In this document: positions 19,638-28,750 of the stretch, piece by piece
How the letters are laid out: each line of letters begins with the position of its first letter
Position numbering within the stretch: position 1 is the stretch's first letter
Assembly (NCBI GenBank): GCA_963682055.1
Contig: OY821751.1
Location: 12,276,001 to 12,340,000, forward strand
DNA: 64,000 nt
Direction of reading: 5' to 3'
Source: Primula veris
Lineage: Eukaryota; Streptophyta; Magnoliopsida; Ericales; Primulaceae
The notes under the pieces: generated by a model
Seen by the model: the letters and a program-made list of their open reading frames with translations, nothing else
Databases searched by the model: none
Told to the model about the DNA's origin: nothing
Made by a program: the position numbers and the translations under genes

Positions 19638-19880
19638 AGAAACAAGGAGTAGGTCAAAGGTCATCTCGAATAAATACAGCCTCTTGAACTTCCCAAGAGC
19701 ATTAAAGGCGAATTAACCACAGTTCCAAATCCAATTAAAGTCATCCAAAAAGACATCAAGAAGATAAACAGACAAGAACAAGGAAAGGGAAATATTTTAT
19801 TAATTCCAAAAACTTCGATTACAACTGAGGAGAAGACTCCCCATTCAAGAGAAATTACGACAGAAATTACAAAAGACTAA

Positions 19881-20201
19881 TTATTTCGAGGAAGAGCCTT
19901 CTTCATCGTCATCCGAACTCGGTTTGGACCGAGCATGCAACTCCTTGAAGGCAAGCTTATAGGCCCTTTTAGCCGCCTTCTGCTTAGCCAGATTAGCCTC
20001 GAGCTTCTTTATATGCTCGAAGGCCCAATCCCGATCGGCCATCGTCACATGATGATCAGAATCCATGTCAGACAACCTTTTCTTATAGTTTGAAACCTTG
20101 GCCACGAGTTTCTTATTCGCGGTACGAGATTTCTTGATTTCCGTTTCTAAATATGAAATATAATTAAAGGAGCTCTCACCAGTAGAATCAGAAGAAGCCA
20201 T
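19881..20201 (-). CDS. Short antisense coiled-coil protein, 106 residues
   Basis: The minus-strand ATG at 20201 gives MASSDSTGESSFNYISYLET, a helical middle (SRTANKKLVAKVSNYKKRLS, HIKKLEANLAKQKAAKRAYK) and an acidic/serine end DDDEEGSSSK. It is paralogous to 19239-19577 through the C-terminal AKRAYKLAFKELHARSK block. It is the last gene before the 3' LTR and points away from it. Role unknown. Confidence 0.65.
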   Translation of the reverse strand: MASSDSTGESSFNYISYLETEIKKSRTANKKLVAKVSNYKKRLSDMDSDHHVTMADRDWAFEHIKKLEANLAKQKAAKRAYKLAFKELHARSKPSSDDDEEGSSSK

Positions 20202-20253
20202 TATGTCAAGGACAAATTAGTAGTAAGATGCCTAATTATGGAGGGAGCACACC

Positions 20254-20265
20254 CCTTTATAGGAG
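20254..20265 (-). promoter_or_regulatory. TATA box of the antisense gene nearest the 3' LTR
   Basis: The minus strand reads ACTCCTATAAAGGGGTGTG, about 58 bases upstream of the ATG at 20201. It lies inside the element but outside the LTR, so this gene would not depend on the LTR promoter. Confidence 0.65.
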
Positions 20266-20426
20266 TTTTCCTCGAAAGAAGATATTAGGATAGGAAACAT
20301 TAAATGTGCCCCCCTGGGAACCGTCACGAGTCTATTGCATTTCTCGATGAAGCATTTGGAAAAATAAGACCGAAGTAACGTTCTCGACAAACCGAACATG
20401 ACTCCCCCGACATGGAAACCACGCTG

Positions 20427-20440
20427 AGGAAGTCAGGGAG
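20427..20440 (+). other. Polypurine tract of the Tat element
   Basis: AGGAAGTCAGGGAG lies four bases before the 3' LTR and is the expected primer for plus-strand DNA synthesis. It is mostly purine with two pyrimidines. Confidence 0.65.
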
Positions 20441-20444
20441 CACT

Positions 20445-21012
20445 TGATAGAACACAAAAATCAGACCCGAATATTTTATTCGGGTCATAATCAACCCACT
20501 TTATAAATGGGCATCCAACGCTTAAATGGGTCATCTCATATTGGTTGTAGGGATTGAGGGGCTACAACACAAAGCCCAAGCCCAATCAAAGGGGGACCCT
20601 TGTCTGAGAAATCCCTGGGATGAAGACATTTGTCACTATCCTAGAAGGCGCAGTTGCCTATAAATAGCCCACTACCCCTCCTAGAAAAGGACCAGAAAAT
20701 CTATCCAAAAAATATAGAGAGAAGTTAAGAAAAGAGAGAAACTAACCAAAGCATATCACTTCAAGAAACAAACCGAGAAAAGACAGCCGAGCATCGAGTA
20801 AAAGAAGAGAAAGATCAAGACGAGAGATTAAATAGTTATATCGAGCATAATTGTAAAATCGGAATACGAATCCGAACAAGTGTAATAGTCCGAACAAGGA
20901 CAAGAATCCGAGTCATAATAAAGATCAGGAAGCATCATTTATTCTCGATCGATTTGTCATTTTATCTTTGTTGAAAAGCCTAACGCAACCGACCAAAGTT
21001 ATGGCTTTATCA
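20445..21012 (+). repeat. 3' LTR of the Tat element (568 bp)
   Basis: It has the same start (TGATAGAACA), end (CTTTATCA), length and, by eye, every base as the 5' LTR. It is followed at once by the target duplicate TTTTG. Confidence 0.97.
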
Positions 21013-21017
21013 TTTTG

Positions 21018-22039
21018 AGTATTGAAATTTAATACCCTATTTAAGTATGATTATTTTCGATTTCAAATTCTTACTACATGTTCGCGTATAATAAAGGCAA
21101 GTTTCCTAAAAAAAATCAAAAAATCAAAATGTCCTAATGTTCTTTCTCCATTTTTTTACTTTTTTTTTATTGCGCAAAATGTGACTTATGTAATGTTGGA
21201 TGACTAAACTAAACATAGTCCAACCATTAGGGTGTAAAACAAGAAACATGCGGTGTTTAAAACATTAACATTTTAAACATGCATGGTAGGTAACCTATTA
21301 CTACGTCGATGTAACCAATAATAATAGAAAACATTTTTTTTACATTTAGGTTACTTTTAAACATATCCAAATGAGCTTTATATGTAGTCAAAAGTAAAGA
21401 AAACACGATTTGTAATGAAAGTATGACAAAACTTACAGAAACACGTTGCAAATTAGCGTTGATTTTTCAATAAAAATCAAACTCTTATAATTTCAATAAA
21501 AAAACAAACTCTATCTAATTTGATTTTTCAAAATGAAATGTTTCTGACAAATGTGCTTAACTGGCCAGGTGATCAGACATGCTGTCAGATCAGCTCTATG
21601 TTTTTCAAAGGTCTACTCTAGATTTGGGTTTTATTGGGTTTCGTTTGGTTTGGTAAGACTTTTTTTAAAGGTCTTTTAGGTTGTCTTTAGCTTTATTTTG
21701 TCACTTTGGCCCATCTTGACTACTTCACTTTCATTCTCGTTTCGGGTTTTTCTTCGTTTTACGTCGAAATCATTATATTTATCCGAAAAACACAAATAAA
21801 TTCAAATTATACGGAAATGTACAAAATTTAGGTGAAAACGTATAATATGCATTAATTAGCTATTAAACTCATCTAAAATGTTGTTTTCACCCAAATAATA
21901 TAACATTTGAAGATCTAATAAAAAATCAATGATCATGGTTTTCTATTATTGTTAGCCAATGAGTGGAGATTGTCTACCCCCGCTTCCACAATTCGGGAAA
22001 GACAAGGCTCAAATTGTTATTGTTATTATTATTATTATG

Positions 22040-22106
<67 letters not shown>

Positions 22107-22907
22107 GTATGTAGAATATCTAAAAATAATTAAATGAAATACTAAAATATGACATTTAAGTCCATCCTCAACCACTTGAAATATTAAAATATGATAGTCG
22201 AATCCAGGATTAAGAGATGTGAAAGTTAAATCTCAATATAAGAATGATTTGGATGCCTGCTTTGAGATGATTATTTAAAAAAAAAAACGTGTTTTACTTG
22301 GAGATCTATCAAACTCGATTTTAAAATTGGATGCTGATAAAAAAAAATGACAAGATTCCCAAGAAATGTGTCGATATAGTATTTTTTTAAGATGGATTTT
22401 GACTCAATTATCAAATCGAAATGTTTTGCTTTGAAATCCTGTTTTTTTTATGGCATCTGTCCAACTCGATTTGCAAAAATTGAGTTGGACAAAAATTAAA
22501 CATACCATTTATCCGCAAGAGGTTTGCACTAGCACACTGTTTTTAAATTTATTGATTTTTTTTCCTTAGACACTAAATTTGCGTCATGATAATGGTTTTT
22601 GCTTATTTTTTTTAATTATAAATTTCTGTTCCTTTTTTAAATTACTCATGAGAATATTGCATATAAACTGCAATTCTTTTGAAAAAAATCATTTTTACTG
22701 AAATTTTTGAATTTAAATAATCTTTTAGTTATCATTACTTTAGTACCAACTGGAAGTTCGCACTTCGCATCATTGTCTTTTCAGAATTTTAAATTCCATA
22801 TTTGCTTGTTTGTATATCTTTTTTTTTTATAATTGCTTGTGTTTGTACTTTGTTTGACAACAAAGAGGATGGATTTTTAAACCTCAAAAAGTCTGTAAAA
22901 ACGCAAT
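21018..22907. other. AT-rich noncoding DNA between two elements
   Basis: Apart from the ATT microsatellite near 22016, I see no gene, RNA or recognised repeat. Short open frames are AT-rich chance frames. Confidence 0.5.
22016..22104 (+). repeat. (ATT)n microsatellite
   Basis: About 29 units of ATT/TTA with one interruption (ATGATT). It is translated as poly-tyrosine in one frame, which is not a gene. Confidence 0.97.
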
Positions 22908-23050
22908 GACCGTAGATTAAATCTACGGTCTACAGTGTTTCACTGTAAACCGTAGATTTAATCTACGGTTTGCATTAGTTTAATTCAAACCGTAGATTAA
23001 ATCTACGGTTTACAGTGAAACACTGTAAACCGTAGATTTAATCTACGGTC
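22908..23050. repeat. Left terminal block: four palindromes at 40-bp spacing
   Basis: Palindromes lie at 22908-22930, 22947-22971, 22987-23011 and 23027-23050. The spacers are themselves palindromic (TACAGTGTTTCACTGTA; TTTACAGTGAAACACTGTAA). The whole 143-bp block is a nearly perfect inverted repeat about its centre near 22979. Confidence 0.95.
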
Positions 23051-23056
23051 TGTGTA

Positions 23057-23140
23057 ATTTCTGTAGAAATTACACAGTCAGTCCCTGCTTTTCAAAATTA
23101 CACAGTCAGTCCCTGCGCGAAAATTACACAGACAGTCCCT
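23057..23140 (+). repeat. Three copies of ATTACACAGTCAGTCCCTG
   Basis: The motif recurs about every 30 bp, the last with ACAGACAG, just inside the left terminal block. It is preceded by a small hairpin TGTAATTTCTGTAGAAATTACA. Confidence 0.8.
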
Positions 23141-23184
23141 GAAAAACAGAATGTTACGTTTTTTTTAAAAAAAATAACATTTTA

Positions 23185-23323
23185 TTCTACACTCTCTCTC
23201 TTTCTCTCAAAACCCCCCAATTTTCAACCCAAAAAATCACCCAAATCAATCAACCACAATTAACTATCAACTTTCCTAACAAAAAACCCCAAATCATCAA
23301 TCAAATTTATCCATAATTCAAGG
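23185..23323 (+). other. Probable 5' untranslated exon of the PMD gene
   Basis: A CT-rich then CA-rich stretch (ACTCTCTCTCTTTCTC, then AACCCAAAAAATCACCC) typical of plant leaders, ending at a donor AATTCAAGG then GTATATC. The matching acceptor would be TAGTTAG, just before the ATG at 24815. This gives an intron of about 1.49 kb filled with minisatellite. Inferred from sequence only. Confidence 0.45.
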
Positions 23324-23371
23324 GTATATCTTTTATTCTCTAATTTATTATGTATTTTGTGTAATTTAAAT

Positions 23372-23660
23372 TTGTAAAATAGGAAAAAATATATAAAATA
23401 TGCAAATCCATAATTCACTTAGCTATATATAATTGTTTGTTGTTTGTTTATATTAATTATAGAAATTTTAATAATTGTTGATATTTGTCCCATTTTTGCA
23501 TGTTTTTTTATTTTTTGTAATTTTAATTTGTAAAATAGGAAAAAATATATAAAATATGCAAAACCATAATTCACTTAGCTATATATAAGTGTTTGTTGTT
23601 TGTTTATATTAATTATAGAAATTTTAATAATTGTTGATATTTGTCCCATTTTTGCATGTT
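23372..23660 (+). repeat. 156-bp tandem duplication
   Basis: TTGTAAAATAGGAAAAAATA starts at 23372 and again at 23528, followed in each by TATGCAAA, CATAATTCACTTAGC, TTGTTTGTTG and GTCCCATTTTTGCATG. Confidence 0.9.
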
Positions 23661-23694
23661 TTTTTATTTTGTTTGGTTAATTTGAATTGTTAAG

Positions 23695-24700
23695 AATGTG
23701 TTTGGTTATGATTAAAAAATTGAGTTATTATTGTTTGGTTTATGATTAAATGTGTTTGGTTATGATTAAATGTGTTTGGTTATGATTAAAAAATTGAATT
23801 ATTATTGTTTGGTTTATGAAAAAATGTGTGTTTGGTTATGATTAAAAAATTGAATTATTATTGTTTGGTTTATGAAAAAATGTGTGTTTGGTTATCATTA
23901 AAAAATTGAATTATTATTGTTTGGTTTATGAAAAAATGTGTGTTTGGTTATCATTAAAAAATTGAATTATTATTGTTTGGTTTATGAAAAAATGTGTGTT
24001 TGGTTATCATTAAAAAATTGAATTATTATTGTTTGGTTTATGAAAAAATGTGTGTTTGGTTATGATTAAAAAATTGAATTATTATTGTTTGGTTTATGAA
24101 AAAATGTGTGTTTGGTTATCATTAAAAAATTGAATTATTATTGTTTGGTTTATGAAAAAATGTGTGTTTGGTTATCATTAAAAAATTGAATTATTATTGT
24201 TTGGTTTATGAAAAAATGTGTGTGTTGGTTATGATTAAAAAATTGAATTATTATTGTTTGGTTTATGAAAAAATGTGTGTTTGGTTATCATTAAAAAATT
24301 GAATTATTATTGTTTGGTTTATGAAAAAATGTGTGTTTGGTTATGATTAAAAAATTGAATTATTATTGTTTGGTTTATGAAAAAATGTGTGTTTGGTTAT
24401 CATTAAAAAATTGAATTATTATTGTTTGGTTTATGATAAAATGTGTGTTTGGTTATCATTAAAAAATTGAATTATTATTGTTTGGTTTATGAAAAAATGT
24501 GTGTGTTGGTTATGATTAAAAAATTGAATTATTATTGTTTGGTTTATGAAAAAATGTGTGTTTGGTTATCATTAAAAAATTGAATTATTATTGTTTGGTT
24601 TATGAAAAAATGTGTGTTTGGTTATCATTAAAAAATTGAATTATTATTGTTTGGTTTATGAAAAAATGTGTGTTTGGTTATCATTAATTGGTTATAATTG
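23695..24700 (+). repeat. 56-bp minisatellite, about 17 units
   Basis: The unit TGTGTGTTTGGTTATSATTA, AAAAATTGAATTATTATTG, TTTGGTTTATGAAAAAA repeats with starts at 23825, 23881 and 23937 and so on, a strict 56-bp period. Units differ mainly in GTTATGATT versus GTTATCATT. It probably lies inside the leader intron of the PMD gene. Confidence 0.95.
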
Positions 24701-24814
24701 AGTTATCATTGTTTGGTTATCATTGAGTTATCATTGTTTGGTTATCATTAATTGGTTGTGTTATCATTTTTTTGGTTATCATTAATTGAGTTATATTTGG
24801 TTATCATAGTTAGG

Positions 24815-26686
24815 ATGACAGACCCAGGTCCACAGATTAAAGGGAGGTTGGGTATTTTACGATAGACTGGTCACATTTCTAGTCAGACTTGGGATGCTGG
24901 CAGAGAAGCGGGTAGAGGAGATGCCAATAAGATTAGGGTTTATAATTATAGTTGGCAGATACCGACGCCTGAAAGGGTAGTTCAAAATATCATTAGGGCT
25001 GGTTTTTACGGTATTTACAGTATAGGTAATTATACCGTAGACCGAGGGTTGATTACAGCCTTAGTTGATAGGTGGCGTGATGAGTCGCACACGTTCCATT
25101 TTGTCGGGGGAGAGTTGGGGATATCTTTACAGGATGTAGAGATTATGCTTGGTCTGAGGGTGGATGGTCTTGCTGTGACCCGGTCGGAGCGGAATGACAC
25201 GAAGGCGAGCAGGTTGGCTATGATGGAGAGTTTGTTGGGTGTTAGGCCGGCTGACAATGAAGTCGATCAAAACTGTCTGACAGTTAGACTTGATTGGATG
25301 TTACAGACCTTCGGTCAATTACCCCCCAACCCTAGTGAGGAGCGTTTACTATATCAGTCTAGGGCTGCCATGCTATTATTACTGGCTGCACATGTGTTTT
25401 CGGATAAGAGCAGTGATAAGATTCCACTCTGGCCTCTGCCATTTCTGGAGGATTTTGACACATGTGCTGAGTATAGTTGGGGATCAGCTCTTCTGGCCTG
25501 GTTAGAGGCTAATCTATGCAGGGTGGTACGTTGTAAGACAACCGGAGTAAGCGGGGCGGTGATGTTTCTGGATATGTGGGCGATTACCAGACTACTGCCG
25601 GTTAGACCGTGTGAAGAGCTGCCGGAAGATGTCGAGCCACCGGAGGGCTTGCCTAGGTTCCCCCTCGGTTACAGGTATGATATTTATTTAGTTTTTGAAT
25701 TGGATTTGCTTTTTTATATTATTGTGTCATCTATCATTTACTTAGCTGCCGGTTATATTTATTGTTTATCGGTTTTTGTTTGTATATTACAGATGGAAGA
25801 TGTGGCGGCAAACTAACCTTACGCCATATGTCTACGGACATAATGTGGTCCACATACGTGACCAGTTTGACAATATGTCGCCTGAACAGGTAAATTATAA
25901 TTTTCGTATTATATGTAACTTACGTATTATATGTTGTATATGTTTGCATTGGTCTTATCTTCGCAGAATTTATTACTCGTCTATTTTTAAACCATTGTTT
26001 ATATATTCTAATTTGATGATTACAGATAGTGTGGCAACCTTACGGGGATCTTAATCAGTATCCGGAATACTGCACGCGGGGCCGGTATATGTGGCATTGT
26101 TCTGTGCCTCTCATTTGTAATGAGAAGATTGAGTACCACCCCGCGGACAGGTTCATGAGGCAGTTCGGTTTTGTGCAGCGGGTCCCTACGTATATTTGGA
26201 AACCAAGACAGGGTCACGACAAGGATAGAAGATATGGGGTTGGGCAAAAACACGACTGGCCTTTACTAACCGGAGAATTTATAGCCGTGTGGAATGACCG
26301 CCACACCCGTCTTATTAACGGCGAATATGGCACGGGGACGTCACCGGGTTACATGAAATGGTATAGAGAGCGGACCCGCATCTTCATAAACCCACCTGAA
26401 CTTGCCCCGCCCCCTCACGGTTTCCGGGAGAATACGGGTGTCTTCAATAAAATGGTAACTACTAAATCGTTTTTTACTAATAAATCGTTACTTCTTTTTA
26501 TGTATATTTCAATACTAATAAATCGTTTTTTATTGTTTTTTTTTTTTTACAGAAAGCGATGTTGCGCCGCAGTTTCAAATCGTTCAAACGGGCGAAAATG
26601 AAAACGGACGTGGACTTACTACGTAAGGAGTTCGCTGAAATGGGTATGAATCCGTATGGGTCAGCTGATGAACAGTCGGAGGGGGA

Positions 26687-26719
<33 letters not shown>

Positions 26720-27188
26720 TGGTGATGACGACCTACGTTACGACCCACGAACTTACACTAGGGCTTCAAGTTGTCGGCGTCCCGACGAAAGAGGCGAATC
26801 TAGTAGCGGGGGTAGAAGATCGACTGGAGGTCGACACCTGACCACAGATCAGGGTCCGGGTCCGAGTTCAAGCAGTCATCGTCGTCGTTCTTCTTTTGCT
26901 GGGTCGGACTACGTTCAGACCGATGTTCCGTTCGATCATCATAGACAATCATTTGGTTCGTTCGAGCATCATCCTAGTCATCAGTCAACCGACAGTTGGA
27001 GTCGAGGGTTGACAGTTACATCCCACGAGCGTGCGCCGCATCCAGAATCGCAGCAGCGACAAAGACGGCGTACGGAGCTAAACGAAATCGAAGAGTCTGC
27101 TGAGCCGTCATCCGATAGATTAACATCGGCGGGAAAGATGCTCCCTATGTCCAACTTTAAAACATTTAGTCGTTACAAAAAAAAATAA
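24815..27188 (+). CDS. Plant mobile domain (PMD/MAIN-like) protein, with an early in-frame stop
   Basis: Four exons join in frame: 24815-25674, 25793-25889, 26026-26454 and 26553-27188 (674 codons). Introns start GTATGA, GTAAAT and GTAACT and end TTACAG, TTACAG and TTACAG. The region DRGLITALVDRWRDESHTFH, GELGISLQDVEIMLGLRVDG and YSWGSALLAWLEANLCRVVR is typical of the plant mobile domain, shared by MAIN/MAIL1 proteins (genome stability, silencing) and proteins of transposons. Exon 4 encodes KAMLRRSFKSFKRAKMKTDV, a poly-aspartate run from a GAC microsatellite and a basic/serine-rich tail. Codon 17 is TAG (24863-24865), where relatives have a coding triplet before the TGHISSQTWDAG stretch. Either this copy is dead or translation starts later, for example at 25049, losing the first 78 residues. 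Being inside the MULE, it is probably cargo or an accessory transposition factor. Confidence 0.8.
26686..26722 (+). repeat. (GAC)n microsatellite coding for poly-aspartate
   Basis: About eleven GAC/GAT triplets within exon 4 of the PMD gene, giving an acidic run. Confidence 0.95.
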
Positions 27189-27405
27189 ATGCACTGTTTT
27201 TGTATTTGATTTCTATGTTTGATTTGTCAGTTTTATTATTAGCTAGGGTTGAAATATTATAAATTCGTAGGGTTAATTTGATTTCTATGTTTGATTTGTA
27301 CGTTATAATTTCGTAAGTTTAATTTGATTCGTATGTTTGATTTGTATGTTTTAGGGTAAAAAATATTCTGTATTTTAATTGATAGGACCAATATTGAGTT
27401 TTTAC

Positions 27406-28010
27406 AAACCCTAAACCCTAAACCCTAAACCCTAAACCCTAAATTCTAAACCCTAAACCCTAAACCCTAAATTACAAACCCTAACCCCTAAACCTTGAAC
27501 ACTAAACCCTAAATTACAAACCCTAAACCCTAAATTACAAATCCTAAACCCTAAATTCTAAACCCTGAAACCTAAACCCTAAATTACAAACCATAATAAT
27601 CCCTAAACCCTAAACCCTAAATTACAAACCACAAACCCTAAACCATAAACCCCAAAATCTAAACCCTAAACCCTAAACCCTAATTTACAAACCCTAACCT
27701 TAACCCTAAACCCTAAATTACAAACCATAAACCCTAAACCCTAAACCCTAAAATCTAAACCCTAAACCCTAAACCCTAATTTACAAACCCTAACCCCTAA
27801 ACCCTAAACCCTAAATTACAAACCATAAACCCTAAACCCTAAAATCTAAACCCTAAACCCTAATTTACAAACCCTAACCCCTAAACACTAAACCCTAAAT
27901 TACAAACCATAAACCCTAAACCCTAAACCCTAAAATCTAAACCCTAATTTACAAACCCTAACCCTTAACCCCTAAATTACAAACCCTAAACCCTAAACCC
28001 TAAACCCCTA
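27406..28010 (+). repeat. Interstitial telomere-type array (CCCTAAA)n
   Basis: About 600 bp are dominated by CCCTAAA, the C-strand unit of the plant telomere. ATTACAAAC and TCTAAA variants are inserted at intervals of about 50-90 bp, and a larger block (CCCTAATTTACAAACCCTAACCCC) recurs about five times. It lies between the PMD gene and the transposase gene of the same element. Confidence 0.95.
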
Positions 28011-28040
28011 AAAACTAAATATTCTGAAATATACATACAA

Positions 28041-28140
28041 ATCGTACATTTAATGTACGGTTTGTACAAATTTCATACAAACCGTACATTAAATGTACGG
28101 TTTGCTTGTTTTATGTGCAAACCGTAAAAGTAATGTACGG
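28041..28140. repeat. Internal block of three palindromes at 40-bp spacing
   Basis: ATCGTACATTTAATGTACGG (centre near 28051), ACCGTACATTAAATGTACGG (near 28091) and ACCGTAAAAGTAATGTACGG (near 28131). They share the ACCGTA...TACGGT frame and the 40-bp phasing with the terminal blocks but differ in the core (CATTAAATG instead of GATTAAATC). Confidence 0.9.
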
Positions 28141-28228
28141 TTTGCACCCCTGATTTGAGCAGCGACGTTTTACGAATGTACTTTTTACACGGAATCACCG
28201 TTAATAACGTAAAAAAAAAATAAACTAC

Positions 28229-28610
28229 AAACCGTAAAAGTAATATACGGTTTGTAGTGTAAATTACATTGGATACCATATCTATCAAAATAATTCCGAC
28301 AACACATTATCACTTTTGAATTATTATGACTTGACAACCCTATCCGAAAATGACTACTCAATGCATTATTAAAGTTTCGAAATGACTACACCAAAAAAAA
28401 CACTACAACCCGTAAAAGTAATATACGGTTTGTAGTGTAAATTACATTGGATACCATATCTATCAAAATAATTCCGACAACACCTTATCACTTTTGAATT
28501 ATTATGATTTGACAACCCTATCCGAAAATGACTACTCAATGCATTATTAAAGTTTCAAAATGACTACACCAAAAATTCACTACAAACCGTAAAAGTAATC
28601 TACGGTTTGT
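28229..28610. repeat. 178-bp tandem duplication, each unit headed by a palindrome
   Basis: ACCGTAAAAGTAATATACGG at 28231, a copy near 28409 (CCCGTAAAAG) and another near 28587 (ATCTACGG at its end) precede the same stretch TAGTGTAAATTACATTGGAT. The last palindrome ends only about 18 bases upstream of the TATA box of the transposase gene. Confidence 0.9.
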
Positions 28611-28625
28611 AGTGTAAACTTACCC

Positions 28626-28633
28626 TATAAATA
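28626..28633 (+). promoter_or_regulatory. TATA box of the transposase gene
   Basis: TATAAATA in TACCCTATAAATATGACTC, 118 bases before the ATG at 28751. It is directly preceded by the palindrome at 28584-28608. Confidence 0.75.
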
Positions 28634-28750
28634 TGACTCAATTTTGCCAATTCTAACAAACCATAAAATCAAACACAAACACATTTCGGAAATCTCTAAA
28701 AAAATCCTCATTTCTCCCCAATAAAATATACAAACAAACACTTTTCGAAA

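Larger units (their letters stand above)
3351..21012 (+). mobile_element. 17.66-kb Ty3/Gypsy Tat-lineage LTR retrotransposon, intact and young
   Basis: The element begins TGATAGAACA and ends GGCTTTATCA. It is flanked by perfect 5-bp target duplicates TTTTG at 3346-3350 and 21013-21017. Its two 568-bp LTRs look identical when read side by side, which indicates a very recent insertion. The order is 5' LTR, tRNA-Asp-like primer site, one gag-pol frame, a satellite-like array, about 9.5 kb carrying genes on the minus strand, a purine tract and the 3' LTR. A second, archaeal-type RNase H after the usual RNase H places pol in the Tat clade (Tat, Retand, Grande and Ogre relatives). Several of those elements are known to carry extra or antisense ORFs between pol and the 3' LTR. 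No frameshift was found in gag-pol, so the copy may be autonomous. Confidence 0.96.

Noticed and set aside
21949..22137. Plus-strand frame with a poly-tyrosine run
   Set aside because: It is the ATT microsatellite.
22908..23050. CRISPR-like array (regular 40-bp spacing of a short repeat)
   Set aside because: The DNA is a plant nuclear genome, spacers are palindromic rather than unique, and there are only four units.
27406..28010. True chromosome end
   Set aside because: The array is short and degenerate, and lies inside a transposon with coding sequence on both sides.
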